From contig CAWIJL010000011.1 of assembly GCA_963836405.1 (NCBI GenBank), positions 1 through 64,000 on the forward strand: 64,000 nt of DNA, written 5' to 3'. The stretch is from CAWIJJ01 sp963836405 (GTDB taxonomy: Bacteria; Acidobacteriota; Terriglobia; Bryobacterales; Bryobacteraceae). Below the pieces are notes generated by a model that saw nothing but the letters and a program-made list of their open reading frames with translations, was not told the DNA's origin and searched no databases. A program made the translations under genes and the position numbers. Of the stretch, positions 42,178-51,320 are shown one piece after another; position 1 is the first letter of the stretch, and each line of letters starts with the position of its first letter.

Positions 42178-43620
42178 TTACATCGGACGGCTGTGTCCCT
42201 CCGCCCGATATCGCTCCAGCAGCCCGGTCAGGCGTTTGACGACGTCCGGCCGCTCGGTGTAGAGGTCGCGCGTCTCGCCCGGGTCCGTGCGCATGTCGTA
42301 CAACTCGCCGGGCGGATCTCCCGGTTTCGTCTCCACCTTGACCGGCGGCGTGAATCCGCCCGATCCGTGGCCGAGCACGAGCTTCCAGTTCCGGTCCCGG
42401 ATGGAAAACATCCCTTGCGAGGAATGGTGCACCACCGCCTCACGCGGAGATCGCGAAGCCTTCCCGGTCATCAGCGGCAGCAGGTTGAAGCTGTCTTCCG
42501 CGCCGTCCCGCGGCAGCCTTGTCCCGAGCACTCCGGCAACCGTGCCGAACAGGTCTGTCAGGCAGCCGATTTCAGCGCTCGTGCTCCCTGGGCGGATCCG
42601 GCCCGGCCAGCGCGCCAGAAACGGAACGCGATGACCTCCGTCCCAAATGTCCGCCTTCATGCCTCGCCAGCCGGCATTGGAGCGATGCCGGTAGCGAGCT
42701 ATCATCTCCGGGGTCCAGCGCGCGCCGTTGTCGCTCGCGAAAATGACCACCGTATTGCCCGCCTGCCCCGTTTCTTCGATCGCGCGCAGAACCTGTCCGG
42801 CGGCATCGTCCACCTGCACCACGAAATCGCCGTACTCCCCCGCCTCCGATTTGCCGCGGAACCCGGCCGTCGGCATCCAGGGAGTGTGCGGGCCGGTCAT
42901 GGCGAAATAGTGGAAGAAAGGCTGTTTCGTCTGCGCGCCGGCCGCTTGGATGCACTCCACCGATTTCCCCGTCAGCGTGGGCAGAACCTCTTCCATGCGA
43001 AACCCGGGAGCAATCGGTCCGCCCCTCCAATACGCGCCGCTCGGATCCGGACCGCCCGTGTTGGGGGTCGTCGCCGTTGGCTGTTCCACCACGCGGTCGT
43101 TCTCGAAGTAGAGATAGGGCGGCATATCGAGCGACGCCGGAATGCCGAAATAGGAATCGAACCCCTTGTCGGCCGGTCCCGGACGCAGCGGCGCCTCATA
43201 GTCGGTCCGTGCCTGCCGTCCCAGCCCGAGGTGCCACTTTCCCACCCCCGACGTCTGGTATCCCTCCGACTTCAGAAAGGACATCACGGTCGGCCTCCCC
43301 TCCTCGATGAGGCTCGGCGAGTACCCGTTCAAGACGCCGCTCTTCATCGCCGAGCGCCAGCAGTAGCGGCCGGTGAGCAGACCGTAGCGGGTCGGCGTGC
43401 AGACGGCAGATGGCGAGTGCATGTCGGTGAAGCGAACTCCCTGGCCGGCCAGGCGGTCCAGGGTCGGTGTCGGAATTCGCGATGCTGTGTTGTAGCAGCG
43501 CAGGTCGCCCCACCCCAGGTCATCGGCCAGGATGTAGACGATGTTCGGCCGCGTGGCGGCAGCCGCGCCCGCGGGTAATGCCGCGGCGGCCGCGGTCTGG
43601 AGGAAGGTTCGGCGATTCAT
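42178..43620 (-). CDS. Tat-exported sulfatase (arylsulfatase family)
   Basis: The 480-residue protein has a Tat leader (NRRTFLQTAAAAALPAGAA) and the alkaline-phosphatase-like fold of sulfatases. NIVYILADDLGWGD at about 26-39 gives two metal-binding Asp, and SAVCTPTRYGLLTGRY carries the Cys-type formylglycine motif C-x-P-x-R with Cys74. Further motifs are GVGKWHLG and NTVVIFASDNGARW. It needs a formylglycine-generating enzyme, not present in this window. Context with two sialidase-like genes suggests use of sulfated glycans. Confidence 0.94.
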   Translation of the reverse strand: MNRRTFLQTAAAAALPAGAAAATRPNIVYILADDLGWGDLRCYNTASRIPTPTLDRLAGQGVRFTDMHSPSAVCTPTRYGLLTGRYCWRSAMKSGVLNGYSPSLIEEGRPTVMSFLKSEGYQTSGVGKWHLGLGRQARTDYEAPLRPGPADKGFDSYFGIPASLDMPPYLYFENDRVVEQPTATTPNTGGPDPSGAYWRGGPIAPGFRMEEVLPTLTGKSVECIQAAGAQTKQPFFHYFAMTGPHTPWMPTAGFRGKSEAGEYGDFVVQVDDAAGQVLRAIEETGQAGNTVVIFASDNGARWTPEMIARYRHRSNAGWRGMKADIWDGGHRVPFLARWPGRIRPGSTSAEIGCLTDLFGTVAGVLGTRLPRDGAEDSFNLLPLMTGKASRSPREAVVHHSSQGMFSIRDRNWKLVLGHGSGGFTPPVKVETKPGDPPGELYDMRTDPGETRDLYTERPDVVKRLTGLLERYRAEGHSRPM

Positions 43621-43629
43621 TTGGCCTTT

Positions 43630-43635
43630 ATTTTA
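43630..43635 (-). promoter_or_regulatory. -10-like TAAAAT close to the sulfatase start
   Basis: On the minus strand TAAAAT lies nine bases before the ATG at 43620, with no Shine-Dalgarno between. It suggests a leaderless or nearly leaderless mRNA. Confidence 0.35.
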
Positions 43636-43698
43636 CGGCGGGAACTGCCGTTGCCCCAAAGGTGGCGTGCCTTGGGATAGATTCAAGATGGAAATTCC

Positions 43699-44826
43699 AT
43701 GACATCACGCCGCGCTTTTCTGTGTGCCGCAACCACCGCCGCCACGAGCCGCTTGTCGGCCGCGCCGCGCGCCCGCGTCGATTCTATCTCGGTCATCAGT
43801 GCGCAACCCGGGTTCTACCATGGCTGGCCGACACTTGCCGCGCGACCCCGCGGCGAACTCCTGGTCGCGTATTCGGGCGGCCGCGAAGCCCACGTCTGCC
43901 CCTTCGGCCGCGTGGAACTCATCCGCTCCCGCGATGACGCGCGCACCTGGAGTTGGCCCGAGGTCCTGATGGATTCACCCGTCGACGACCGCGATGCCGG
44001 CCTGCTCTCCACCCCCGCCGGCTCCCTGCTCGTCACCACCTTCACCTCCCTCGCTTACCAGGACGTGCTGGCCAAGACTTCCGCCTCGTGGCCGCCGCAG
44101 CGCCTCGCACAGTGGGACGCCGTTCAGCGCCGGACCACGGACGCCCAGCGCCGTGCCCTTCTCGGCACTTGGATGCTGCGCTCCACCGACGCCGGCATGA
44201 CCTGGTCGGGCGCTTACCGCGTCCCGGTCAACAGCCCGCACGGTCCGGTCGCCCTTTCCGGCGGCGGCCTGCTCTACGCCGGCAAGCAGCTTTGGACCGC
44301 GGGCGAAAAGGTGGGTGTCTGCGGGTCTCTCGACGATGGCCGGACCTGGCGCTGGCTGTCCGACATTCCCGCCCGTCCCGGCGACAGCGCCGCCGCGTAC
44401 CACGAATTGCACGCCGTCGAAACCACGAGCGGCCGCATCCTCGTTCACATTCGCAACCATAATCGCGACAGCGCCCTCGAGACTCTGCAATGCGAGTCTA
44501 CCGACGGAGGCAGAACCTGGACCACGCCGCACCCGATCGGCGTCTGGGGTCTTCCCTCGCACCTCGTTCGACTCCGCGACGGCCGGCTCCTGATGACCTA
44601 CGGCTACCGGCGCGAGGCGTTCGGAAATCAGGCGCGGATCAGCGCCGACGAAGGCGCCACCTGGTCGGATCCGCTCATCGTCTCCAGCGACGGCGCCGGT
44701 TCGGACCTCGGCTATCCGTCCACGGTCGAACTCCAGGACGGCAGCCTTGTCACCGTCTGGTACGAAACCAGGAAAGACTCGCCGCGCGCCGTGCTGCGTC
44801 AGGCCCGCTGGTCCATTCAAAGCTGA
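43699..44826 (+). CDS. Tat-exported sialidase-like (BNR/Asp-box) protein
   Basis: A 375-residue six-bladed propeller protein with a Tat-type leader (MTSRRAFLCAATTAATSRL). Five Asp-box-like repeats are visible (SRDDARTW, STDAGMTW, SLDDGRTW, STDGGRTW, SADEGATW). Other residues (GFYHGWPTLAARPRGELLVA, HELHAVETTSGRILVHIRNH, YGYRREAFGNQARIS) provide the Arg and acidic groups typical of sialidase-fold enzymes. It starts 78 bp from the divergent sulfatase. Substrate may be sialic acid or another glycan; the classical FRIP motif is not evident. Confidence 0.82.
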   Translation: MTSRRAFLCAATTAATSRLSAAPRARVDSISVISAQPGFYHGWPTLAARPRGELLVAYSGGREAHVCPFGRVELIRSRDDARTWSWPEVLMDSPVDDRDAGLLSTPAGSLLVTTFTSLAYQDVLAKTSASWPPQRLAQWDAVQRRTTDAQRRALLGTWMLRSTDAGMTWSGAYRVPVNSPHGPVALSGGGLLYAGKQLWTAGEKVGVCGSLDDGRTWRWLSDIPARPGDSAAAYHELHAVETTSGRILVHIRNHNRDSALETLQCESTDGGRTWTTPHPIGVWGLPSHLVRLRDGRLLMTYGYRREAFGNQARISADEGATWSDPLIVSSDGAGSDLGYPSTVELQDGSLVTVWYETRKDSPRAVLRQARWSIQS

Positions 44827-44908
44827 ACGGGGAGAAAAAGATCGGCAAGTCCAAAATCGGAAGGAACTCGGCGCCCCTTTCCCTGCGTATTACCACCAGG
44901 GATTTGGC

Positions 44909-47440
44909 ATGAACTTCGCTCGCGACACACGCTTCGCCCTCCGCAGTCTTTGCAAGGCCCCCCTGTTCAGCGCCGTGGCCGTTCTCTCACTGGCACTCGG
45001 CATCGGTGCCAACACCGCTATCTTCACCGTTGCCGACCAGCTCATCCTGCGCCTCCTCCCGGTCAAGCAGCCCATTGAGCTCGTCCTGCTCGACAGCCAC
45101 GGCAATCACATGGGCAGCAACCGCGGCGCGAACAGCTTCTCTTACCCCATGTACCGCGATCTGGCCGCGCGGAACCAGGTGTTCAGCGGCGTCCTGGGCC
45201 GCGTCGCCACTCCCGTCAGCATGAGCTTCAGCGGCCGGACCGAGCGAGTCCCGGGCGAGATGGTGTCGGGAACGTACTTCCAGGTTCTGGGTGTCGGCGC
45301 GGCGATGGGCCGGACCATCACTCCCGACGATGACGATGTTCCGCTCGCCCACCCGGTGGTGATGCTGAGCTACCGGTACTGGCAGACCCGGTTTGCCGGC
45401 GACCCCTCGGTGCTCAACGGAATCATGGTAATCAACGGGCACAATTTCACCGTAATCGGCGTGGCAGCACGGGAATTCGACGGCATCGAGCCCGGCTCGG
45501 TCACCGGGTTGTTCGTGCCGGTCACCATGAAAACCTGGATAACCCCCAACGGCGTCGGCCTCGAGGATCTGAACGACCGCCGCAGTTCCTGGCTCCAGGT
45601 GGTGGCGCGCCTGAAGCCCGGCATCGTCCGCCAACAGGCCCAAGCGTCCTTGCAGGTGCTGTTCCATCAGATCGTCGAACAGGAGGCGAAAGATCCGCAA
45701 ATCGCTCGCGCTTCCGAGTTCGACCGGCAGGGCTTCCTAAGGTCCACCATCGAACTGCTGCCGGCCGCTACCGGCCGCTCTTTCCTGCGCGACCGGATGA
45801 CCCGGCCGCTCCAGGTGCTCATGGCCATCGTCGCGCTGGTGCTGTTGATCGCCTGCGGCAACGTGGCCAACCTGATGCTGGTGCGCGCAGCCGGGCGGCA
45901 GAAGGAAATCGCCGTGCGCCTGGCCCTCGGCGCGGGCCGCTGGCAGATCGTGCGCCAATTGCTGGTGGAGAGCGTCCTGCTTTCGATGGCCGGAGGCGCG
46001 GTGGGTGTGGTGGTGGCCTGGGCGGGCGCGCGGACGCTGCTCGGCTTCCTGCCGCAGACCGGCGCTCCGCTGGGTCTCGCGGCCGCTCCGGATGTGCGAA
46101 TTCTGCTGTTCAACTTCGCAGTAGCGCTAATTACCGGATTGATCTTCGGCTTGGTGCCCGCACTACAGGCCACCAATCCCGACGTGGCGCCCACGCTCAA
46201 GGACCAGGCTCGCTCGGTAGCCGGCAAGGGCCACGCGCGCCTGCGCAAATCTCTCGTGGTCGCCCAGGTGACTATCTCGCTGCTGTTGTTGATCGGCGCG
46301 GGCCTGTTCGTTCGCAGCCTCCAGAACCTGCGCGATGCCGGGCCTGGCTTCGCGGCCACCAACCTGATCGCCTTCACGGTCGATCCCACCCTGAACGGCT
46401 ACGATTCATCGCGCTGCCTCGCATTCTTCCGCGAACTCGACCGCAGGCTGGCGGCTGCGCCCGGCATGCAGGCGGCCTCTCTCGCCATGCAGCCTATTCT
46501 GGAAGGCGACCAGTGGGACAGCACCATCAACGTGGAAGGCTACGCGTCGAAACCCGGTGAGGACATGAACCCCCAGTTCAACGCCGTCAGCCCGGGCTAC
46601 TTCGCAACGCTGGGTGTGCCGCTCGTGTCGGGCCGCGATTTCACCGAGCGCGACTCCGGCACTATCCTGCATCCCGGTATCCCCTTCCCGATTCCGAACG
46701 TAGCTATCGTGAACGAGACGCTTGCCAGGAGGTACTTCGGCAACCGCAGCCCTCTCGGCAGGCACATCGGATTCGGCAATCAACCGGGCGCCGTCGCGGA
46801 TATGGAGATCATCGGCGTGGTGAAGGACTTCAAGTATCGCGCCGTCCGCAGCGAAATGACGCGCCAGGCTTTCATCCCGTACGTGTCCATGCCGTTCGGC
46901 AGCGCCATGACCTCTTACGTCCGCAGCCCCCTGACCGTCGCAGAGGCCTTCAACACCATCCGGCGCACCGTGGCCGGTCTCGACCGCAACCTGCCGGTCT
47001 ACAACCTGCGCACCATCGAGAGCGCCATCGACGCGTCGCTGATGAACGAGCGGCTGGTCGCCACCCTTTCGGCTCTCTTCGGCGCGCTGGCCATGCTGCT
47101 CGCGGTGGTCGGTCTCTACGGCGTGATGGCCTACACGGTGGAGCAGCGGACCCGCGAGATCGGCATTCGCGTGGCCCTCGGCGCGGGACGGCGGAACGTG
47201 GTCTGGCTGGTGATGAAGGAGGTCCTGGTGATGGTCGGCATTGGCTTCGCCTGCGGCCTGCCCGCGGCGTGGCTGTCCTCGAAGCTGATTGCGAGCCTGC
47301 TTTACGGCATCCGTCCCCACGACGGCGCCTCCATTGCTGCCGCCATGGCGGTGCTCGGAGGCGTCGCTCTGCTTGCCGGCTACATTCCGGCCGCACGCGC
47401 GTCCCGGGTAGATCCGCTGCGCGCCCTCCACTACGAGTGA
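44909..47440 (+). CDS. MacB/FtsX-type ABC permease (ADOP type, short N-terminus)
   Basis: An 843-residue permease with two MacB_PCD/FtsX units: FSAVAVLSLALGIGANTAIF at 20-40, VLMAIVALVLLIACGNVANL and KEIAVRLALGAGRWQIVRQL in the middle, then REIGIRVALGAGRRNVVWLV and ARASRVDPLRALHYE at the end. Unlike the one at 11941 it lacks the N-terminal DEEMQFHLE extension and a PadR gene. ATG 44909 follows a CAGGGA ribosome binding site, 82 nt after the sialidase gene, so the two may be co-transcribed. Confidence 0.92.
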   Translation: MNFARDTRFALRSLCKAPLFSAVAVLSLALGIGANTAIFTVADQLILRLLPVKQPIELVLLDSHGNHMGSNRGANSFSYPMYRDLAARNQVFSGVLGRVATPVSMSFSGRTERVPGEMVSGTYFQVLGVGAAMGRTITPDDDDVPLAHPVVMLSYRYWQTRFAGDPSVLNGIMVINGHNFTVIGVAAREFDGIEPGSVTGLFVPVTMKTWITPNGVGLEDLNDRRSSWLQVVARLKPGIVRQQAQASLQVLFHQIVEQEAKDPQIARASEFDRQGFLRSTIELLPAATGRSFLRDRMTRPLQVLMAIVALVLLIACGNVANLMLVRAAGRQKEIAVRLALGAGRWQIVRQLLVESVLLSMAGGAVGVVVAWAGARTLLGFLPQTGAPLGLAAAPDVRILLFNFAVALITGLIFGLVPALQATNPDVAPTLKDQARSVAGKGHARLRKSLVVAQVTISLLLLIGAGLFVRSLQNLRDAGPGFAATNLIAFTVDPTLNGYDSSRCLAFFRELDRRLAAAPGMQAASLAMQPILEGDQWDSTINVEGYASKPGEDMNPQFNAVSPGYFATLGVPLVSGRDFTERDSGTILHPGIPFPIPNVAIVNETLARRYFGNRSPLGRHIGFGNQPGAVADMEIIGVVKDFKYRAVRSEMTRQAFIPYVSMPFGSAMTSYVRSPLTVAEAFNTIRRTVAGLDRNLPVYNLRTIESAIDASLMNERLVATLSALFGALAMLLAVVGLYGVMAYTVEQRTREIGIRVALGAGRRNVVWLVMKEVLVMVGIGFACGLPAAWLSSKLIASLLYGIRPHDGASIAAAMAVLGGVALLAGYIPAARASRVDPLRALHYE

Positions 47441-47449
47441 TCCGGATAA

Positions 47450-48770
47450 GCTGCGGCCTCCCGCTACCGGCGCCTTGTAGACAGAATTGCCGCGTGCTAC
47501 GTTGCGCTTCTCGACACCGATCCGGATCAACCCGAGCCCGATCGACGCGAACTTTCCTCCTGGAAGGAAATTGCGGCTTTTCTAGGCATGTCCGTGCGCA
47601 CCGCCCAGACCTGGGAGCGGGAGCGGGGATTGCCGGTACGCCGCCTGCCTGGAGGCCGCAGCCCTGTGCTGGCGTCAGTGGCGGAACTGCGTGAGTGGCG
47701 GTCCGGATCGCGTCCTCCGCAGCCGCCCGAGCCCCGGCGGCGCGGCTCGGCGCGCGTCGTAGGCGGGCTCGTAGTGTTAGCGGTAGTCGCTTTCGGAACG
47801 CTTCTTGCGATGCGCTGGGGCGGAACGCCCACCCGCTGGCGCGTGGAGGACGACACGCTCGTGGTGAGCGACGATCGCGGCCGGGAGCTATGGCGCAAGC
47901 ACTTTGCGTTTCCCCTCGCCGATTACGCCTCTTATGCCGAGAGGGGCCGGACCCTCGGCTGGATCGGCGATGCCGATGGCGATGGCAGTGTGGATGTCAT
48001 ATTCGTAATTGCCGCCAAGCGTCCTATTACATCGTCGAACGATGCGGTGGTGTCATACTCCGGCATCGGTAAGGAGCATTGGCGTTTTGTGCCGGCTGCG
48101 TCGGCGGCGTCGTTCGCCGAAGACTCTCGCCCCCCTTACATCATAGAAAACCTCGCCATCGTCCCGGGAAATGGGCAGGTTCGTATTGCCGTGGCGAGCG
48201 TGCATCATACTTACTGGGCCTGCCAGATCGCGCTGCTGTCCGGGCGCGGCGAATTGCTTCGCGAGTATTGGCGGCCACATCGCTCAACTCGCAGTGGTCG
48301 ACCCCGGTGTCGGGAGGCCGTTCCTGTTTGCGGGCGGCGTGGACAATGGTTTCGCACGCGCCGACCTGGTGGTGCTGGATCCGGACAATTTCGGCGGAAC
48401 GTCCCGCAGTGACCCTGCCCACCAGTTGCCGGGCAACCGGCCGCGGGAGTGGGCGCGCATCCTGTTTCCGCAGTCGTGCATCAGCAAAGCCGGGGCGTCG
48501 TTCAATTTGGCAGCCTCGATGCAACCGGTCGGGAACATTCTCGAGGTCGGCGTCATCGAGGAGCCCGGTGAGTTCGATTCCATCGTGATACACAACTTCC
48601 GCCCCGGCTTGAACTATCGTGGAGCGAGCCTCACGTCGACCTTTGCCGGCAGGCACCATGAACTGGAATCCACCGGCGTCCTTCACCATCGCCTCGATAC
48701 CGCCCGCGAGGAATCCGAACTATCCAAAATCGAATGGCTCACCAGGCCGCCGGAATCCGAGAGTCGCTGA
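47450..48770 (+). pseudogene. Membrane one-component regulator: HTH, membrane helix, FG-GAP propeller (broken)
   Basis: The open frame after TAA at 47447 has no ATG, GTG or TTG before its HTH (SSWKEIAAFLGMSVRTAQTW, GLPVRRLPGG). The first Met (47588) lies inside the HTH. A membrane helix follows (VVGGLVVLAVVAFGTLLAM), then a propeller-like outer domain with a calcium-binding FG-GAP motif (IGDADGDGSVDVIF). Near 48262-48275 the frame shifts by one base: REYW continues as GGHIAQLAVVDPGVGRPFLF in another phase and ends at 48770. With both changes repaired it would be a ToxR/CadC-like sensor of about 430 residues. Missing start and shift suggest a pseudogene or local sequence errors. Confidence 0.65.
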
Positions 48771-48803
48771 TTGCCGCACCAAGGGCCGTGCGGCGTAGGC
48801 GGC

Positions 48804-48809
48804 TACAAT
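48804..48809 (+). promoter_or_regulatory. -10-like TACAAT overlapping a start region
   Basis: TACAAT overlaps ATG 48808 and lies seven bases before the next in-frame ATG (48817). If it is a -10 box, transcription would start at 48817, making that the true, leaderless start. Confidence 0.35.
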
Positions 48810-49899
48810 GGGCCTGATGCTGCAACTTGCCCTGTTGTTGCTGGCCGGCGCGGTGCCGCCCCCGGGAGTGGTGATCGATCGCCAGGCCGCCGCCACCCGC
48901 CAGTACATCGGCTCTCCTTCCATCGCTATTCTGCCCGACGGCTCGTACGCCGCCTCGCACGATTTCTTCGGCCCCGGATCCACGCAGTCCACCTCCGCCA
49001 TTACGCGCACCTTCCGATCCACCCACAAGGGACTGACGTGGCACCAGACGGCCGAGATGCACGACCAGTTCTGGTCCAATCTGTTTGTGCATCGCGGCCG
49101 GCTGTACCTGATGGGGACGACCTATGAGTACGGTCGCATCGTGATCCGCGCCTCGCGCGATGGCGGCAAGACGTGGAGCGCGCCGTCCTTCCTGACCGGC
49201 GAAGCGAACTACCATACCGCTCCCGTGCCCGTCGCGATTCACGGCGGCCGCATCTGGCGCGCCATGGAGTACCATCCGCCTGGACCGTGGGGATCTTTCG
49301 AGGCGCTCGCGCTCTCTGCGCCCGAAAAGGCCGATCTGCTCGATCCGAAAAGCTGGAGCCTGACGGCGCGCCTGCCGTATCCCGCTGACGCCGGAGACGG
49401 CAAACACTGGCTCGAGGGCAACGCCATCGTGGCCCCCGACGGCTCGCTGCTCGACATCCTGCGCGTGGACAACGTCGAAAAGGCCGCCATCGTCCGCATT
49501 CGCCGCGACCGGCTCGAGTTCGACCGCCTCATCGCCTTCCCCGGCGGGGCCAAAAAATTTACCATCCGCTACGACCGCAAGTCCCGCCGCTACTGGACGC
49601 TCTCCAACCCGGCGCCGGGTGCGCCCGCTCCCGGCTCGGTGCGTAACACCCTCGCCCTCATGTCGTCGCCGGACCTGATCGAGTGGCGCATCGAACGCGT
49701 CGTCCTCTCTCACCCCGATGTCCTCAAACACGGCTTCCAATATGTGGACTGGCAGTTCGACGGCAACGACCTGGCCGCCGTGGTGCGAACCGCGTTCGAC
49801 GATGACGAGGGCGGCGCGAACAACTATCACAATTCGAACTTTCAGATTTTCGTGCGGGTGGAGAACTTTCGCAAGCCGCTCCCCGCCGCAGGCAAGTAG
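48808..49899 (+). CDS. Exported sialidase-like (exo-alpha-sialidase superfamily) protein
   Basis: A 363-residue protein with a short signal peptide (MLQLALLLLAGAVPPPG). It has a BNR propeller with RASRDGGKTWSAP and STHKGLTWHQ boxes, and conserved runs YIGSPSIAILPDGSYAASHD, WSNLFVHRGRLYLMGTTYEY, KFTIRYDRKSRRYWTLSNPA and GFQYVDWQFDGNDLAAVVRT. This resembles the secreted sialidase-like proteins found with sulfatases in Planctomycetes and Acidobacteria. Enzyme activity is not proved by sequence. ATG 48808 or 48817 are possible starts; the latter fits a leaderless mRNA. Confidence 0.82.
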   Translation: MGLMLQLALLLLAGAVPPPGVVIDRQAAATRQYIGSPSIAILPDGSYAASHDFFGPGSTQSTSAITRTFRSTHKGLTWHQTAEMHDQFWSNLFVHRGRLYLMGTTYEYGRIVIRASRDGGKTWSAPSFLTGEANYHTAPVPVAIHGGRIWRAMEYHPPGPWGSFEALALSAPEKADLLDPKSWSLTARLPYPADAGDGKHWLEGNAIVAPDGSLLDILRVDNVEKAAIVRIRRDRLEFDRLIAFPGGAKKFTIRYDRKSRRYWTLSNPAPGAPAPGSVRNTLALMSSPDLIEWRIERVVLSHPDVLKHGFQYVDWQFDGNDLAAVVRTAFDDDEGGANNYHNSNFQIFVRVENFRKPLPAAGK

Positions 49900-49916
49900 T
49901 CAACTCTGGAATTGCT

Positions 49917-50546
49917 TCACCGTGCATGACACGCCGAAGCATGGAAACGGCCGCAGCAGCGTTCCAGGCGGGAGCGCAATTCGTGGCGGGCACGCAGCAG
50001 GCGGGACTTTGTCGCCGCTACGGAGATCCCGAGTTCGCCGGCGACTTCGGGCATGGGCAGTTCCTGCATTTCGCGCAACTCGAGCGCGCGCCTCAGCAGC
50101 GGCGGAATGCGGCGGATCTCGCGCTGGACCAGCTCCAGAACCTCAGCGCGGCCAACCCATTCCTCGGGCGTTGCGGAGGCGTCCCGCAGTTCGAAAGCAA
50201 CGCCGTCCATCCCCGGAAGTTCGGCATCCAGGTGCACGAACGCCGCCCTGCGGTTTCGCCTCAAACGCATCAGGCACTGGTTCATCACGATGCGCGTCAT
50301 CCACGTGGAGAAGCGCGACTCCCCCGCAAAACCGCCGATGTGCCGCCAGGCTCGGAGCCACGCGTTCTGCACCTCGTCTTCGGCCGAGTGAGCGTCCCGC
50401 AGAATCGCCATCGCGGACTTGTGCATCGCCGGTCCGTGCCGCCGAACCAGTTCTCCGAAAGCGTCCTCCCGCCCGTCCTGCGACAGCCTGACCAGGTCCT
50501 CCTCTTCCATGCATTCGAAATTACCCGCGTCCCAGTTGCTCTCCAT
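49917..50546 (-). CDS. ECF RNA polymerase sigma factor
   Basis: A 209-residue sigma factor: region 2 (DAFGELVRRHGPAMHKSAMA, DAHSAEDEVQNAWLRAWRHI, FSTWMTRIVMNQCLMRLRR) and region 4 (IPPLLRRALELREMQELPMP, ELGISVAATKSRLLRARHEL). A Cys/His tail (ERCCGRFHASACHAR) follows, which could bind metal. It has no anti-sigma gene beside it, so control must be elsewhere or through the tail. Confidence 0.9.
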   Translation of the reverse strand: MESNWDAGNFECMEEEDLVRLSQDGREDAFGELVRRHGPAMHKSAMAILRDAHSAEDEVQNAWLRAWRHIGGFAGESRFSTWMTRIVMNQCLMRLRRNRRAAFVHLDAELPGMDGVAFELRDASATPEEWVGRAEVLELVQREIRRIPPLLRRALELREMQELPMPEVAGELGISVAATKSRLLRARHELRSRLERCCGRFHASACHAR

Positions 50547-50624
50547 CCCGGCCCCCCTTCGATTTCTTCACGCCAACTGCCCTTCTGATCGCATCGTAAC
50601 AGGGGAGAGGGACCGGTTTAAGCG

Positions 50625-51302
50625 ATGGATGAATCTAAGTTTAGTCAGGATGAAAATTCCGCATCTGATTTCAGTGTTGCTAATATGTATTTGAGCATGG
50701 AAGAAACGAGCTCCGAAACGATCGGCCGGGTCCTCTCTTCCTATGAGATCGGCAGGAAGCTTCGCCAGCTCCGGTTGCGGAAGAAAATCGCGCTCGTCGA
50801 CCTCGGCAAGCACACCGGCCTCTCCGCCTCCATGCTTTCGCAGCTCGAGAACGGCAAACTGGTTCCCACTCTCGCCACGCTCGCCCGCATCGCCATGGTT
50901 TTCGATGTCGGTCTCGATCATTTCTTCGGCAACCGGCGCGGGCAAAGGACTTTTGCCGTAGTGAAACGCTCCGACCGCATTCGTTTTCCCGAGCGGCCCG
51001 ACACGCCTTCCCCCGCCTACTATTTCGAGTGCCTCGCCTATGCCGCACAGGCGAAGGGAATGCAGGCTTACCTGGCCGAGTTCCCGCCGCGAAAGAAGAC
51101 CGAAACCGGTGAGCACCAGCACGAAGGCGCCGAATTCCTGGTTGTGCTGGAAGGCGCGATCGCGATCTGGTTCGGGGGCGAGGAGCATATCCTGCACGCG
51201 GGCGACAGCGTCTATTTCGACTCCTCCGAGCCTCACGCTTACCGCGGCATGGGCAGGAGCGGGGCCAAAGCCATCGTTGTGACGACACCTCCGCGGCTCT
51301 AA
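50625..51302 (+). CDS. XRE-family regulator with C-terminal cupin domain
   Basis: The 225-residue protein has an XRE helix-turn-helix at about 40-100 (YEIGRKLRQLRLRKKIALVD, HTGLSASMLSQLENGKLVPT) and a cupin domain at about 145-220 (EHQHEGAEFLVVLEGAIAIW, LHAGDSVYFDSSEPHAYRG) with the metal-binding His and Glu of cupins. Such proteins often sense small sugars or amino acids. Start 50625 follows GGGAGAGGG; ATG 50697 is a shorter choice. Target genes are unknown; it is divergent from the ECF sigma gene. Confidence 0.9.
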   Translation: MDESKFSQDENSASDFSVANMYLSMEETSSETIGRVLSSYEIGRKLRQLRLRKKIALVDLGKHTGLSASMLSQLENGKLVPTLATLARIAMVFDVGLDHFFGNRRGQRTFAVVKRSDRIRFPERPDTPSPAYYFECLAYAAQAKGMQAYLAEFPPRKKTETGEHQHEGAEFLVVLEGAIAIWFGGEEHILHAGDSVYFDSSEPHAYRGMGRSGAKAIVVTTPPRL

Positions 51303-51308
51303 GCGCGG

Positions 51309-51314
51309 GATAAT
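51309..51314 (+). promoter_or_regulatory. -10-like GATAAT close to a start codon
   Basis: GATAAT lies six bases before ATG 51321. GAGGGA between them is too near to the start for a normal Shine-Dalgarno, so a leaderless start is possible. Confidence 0.35.
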
Positions 51315-51320
51315 GAGGGA

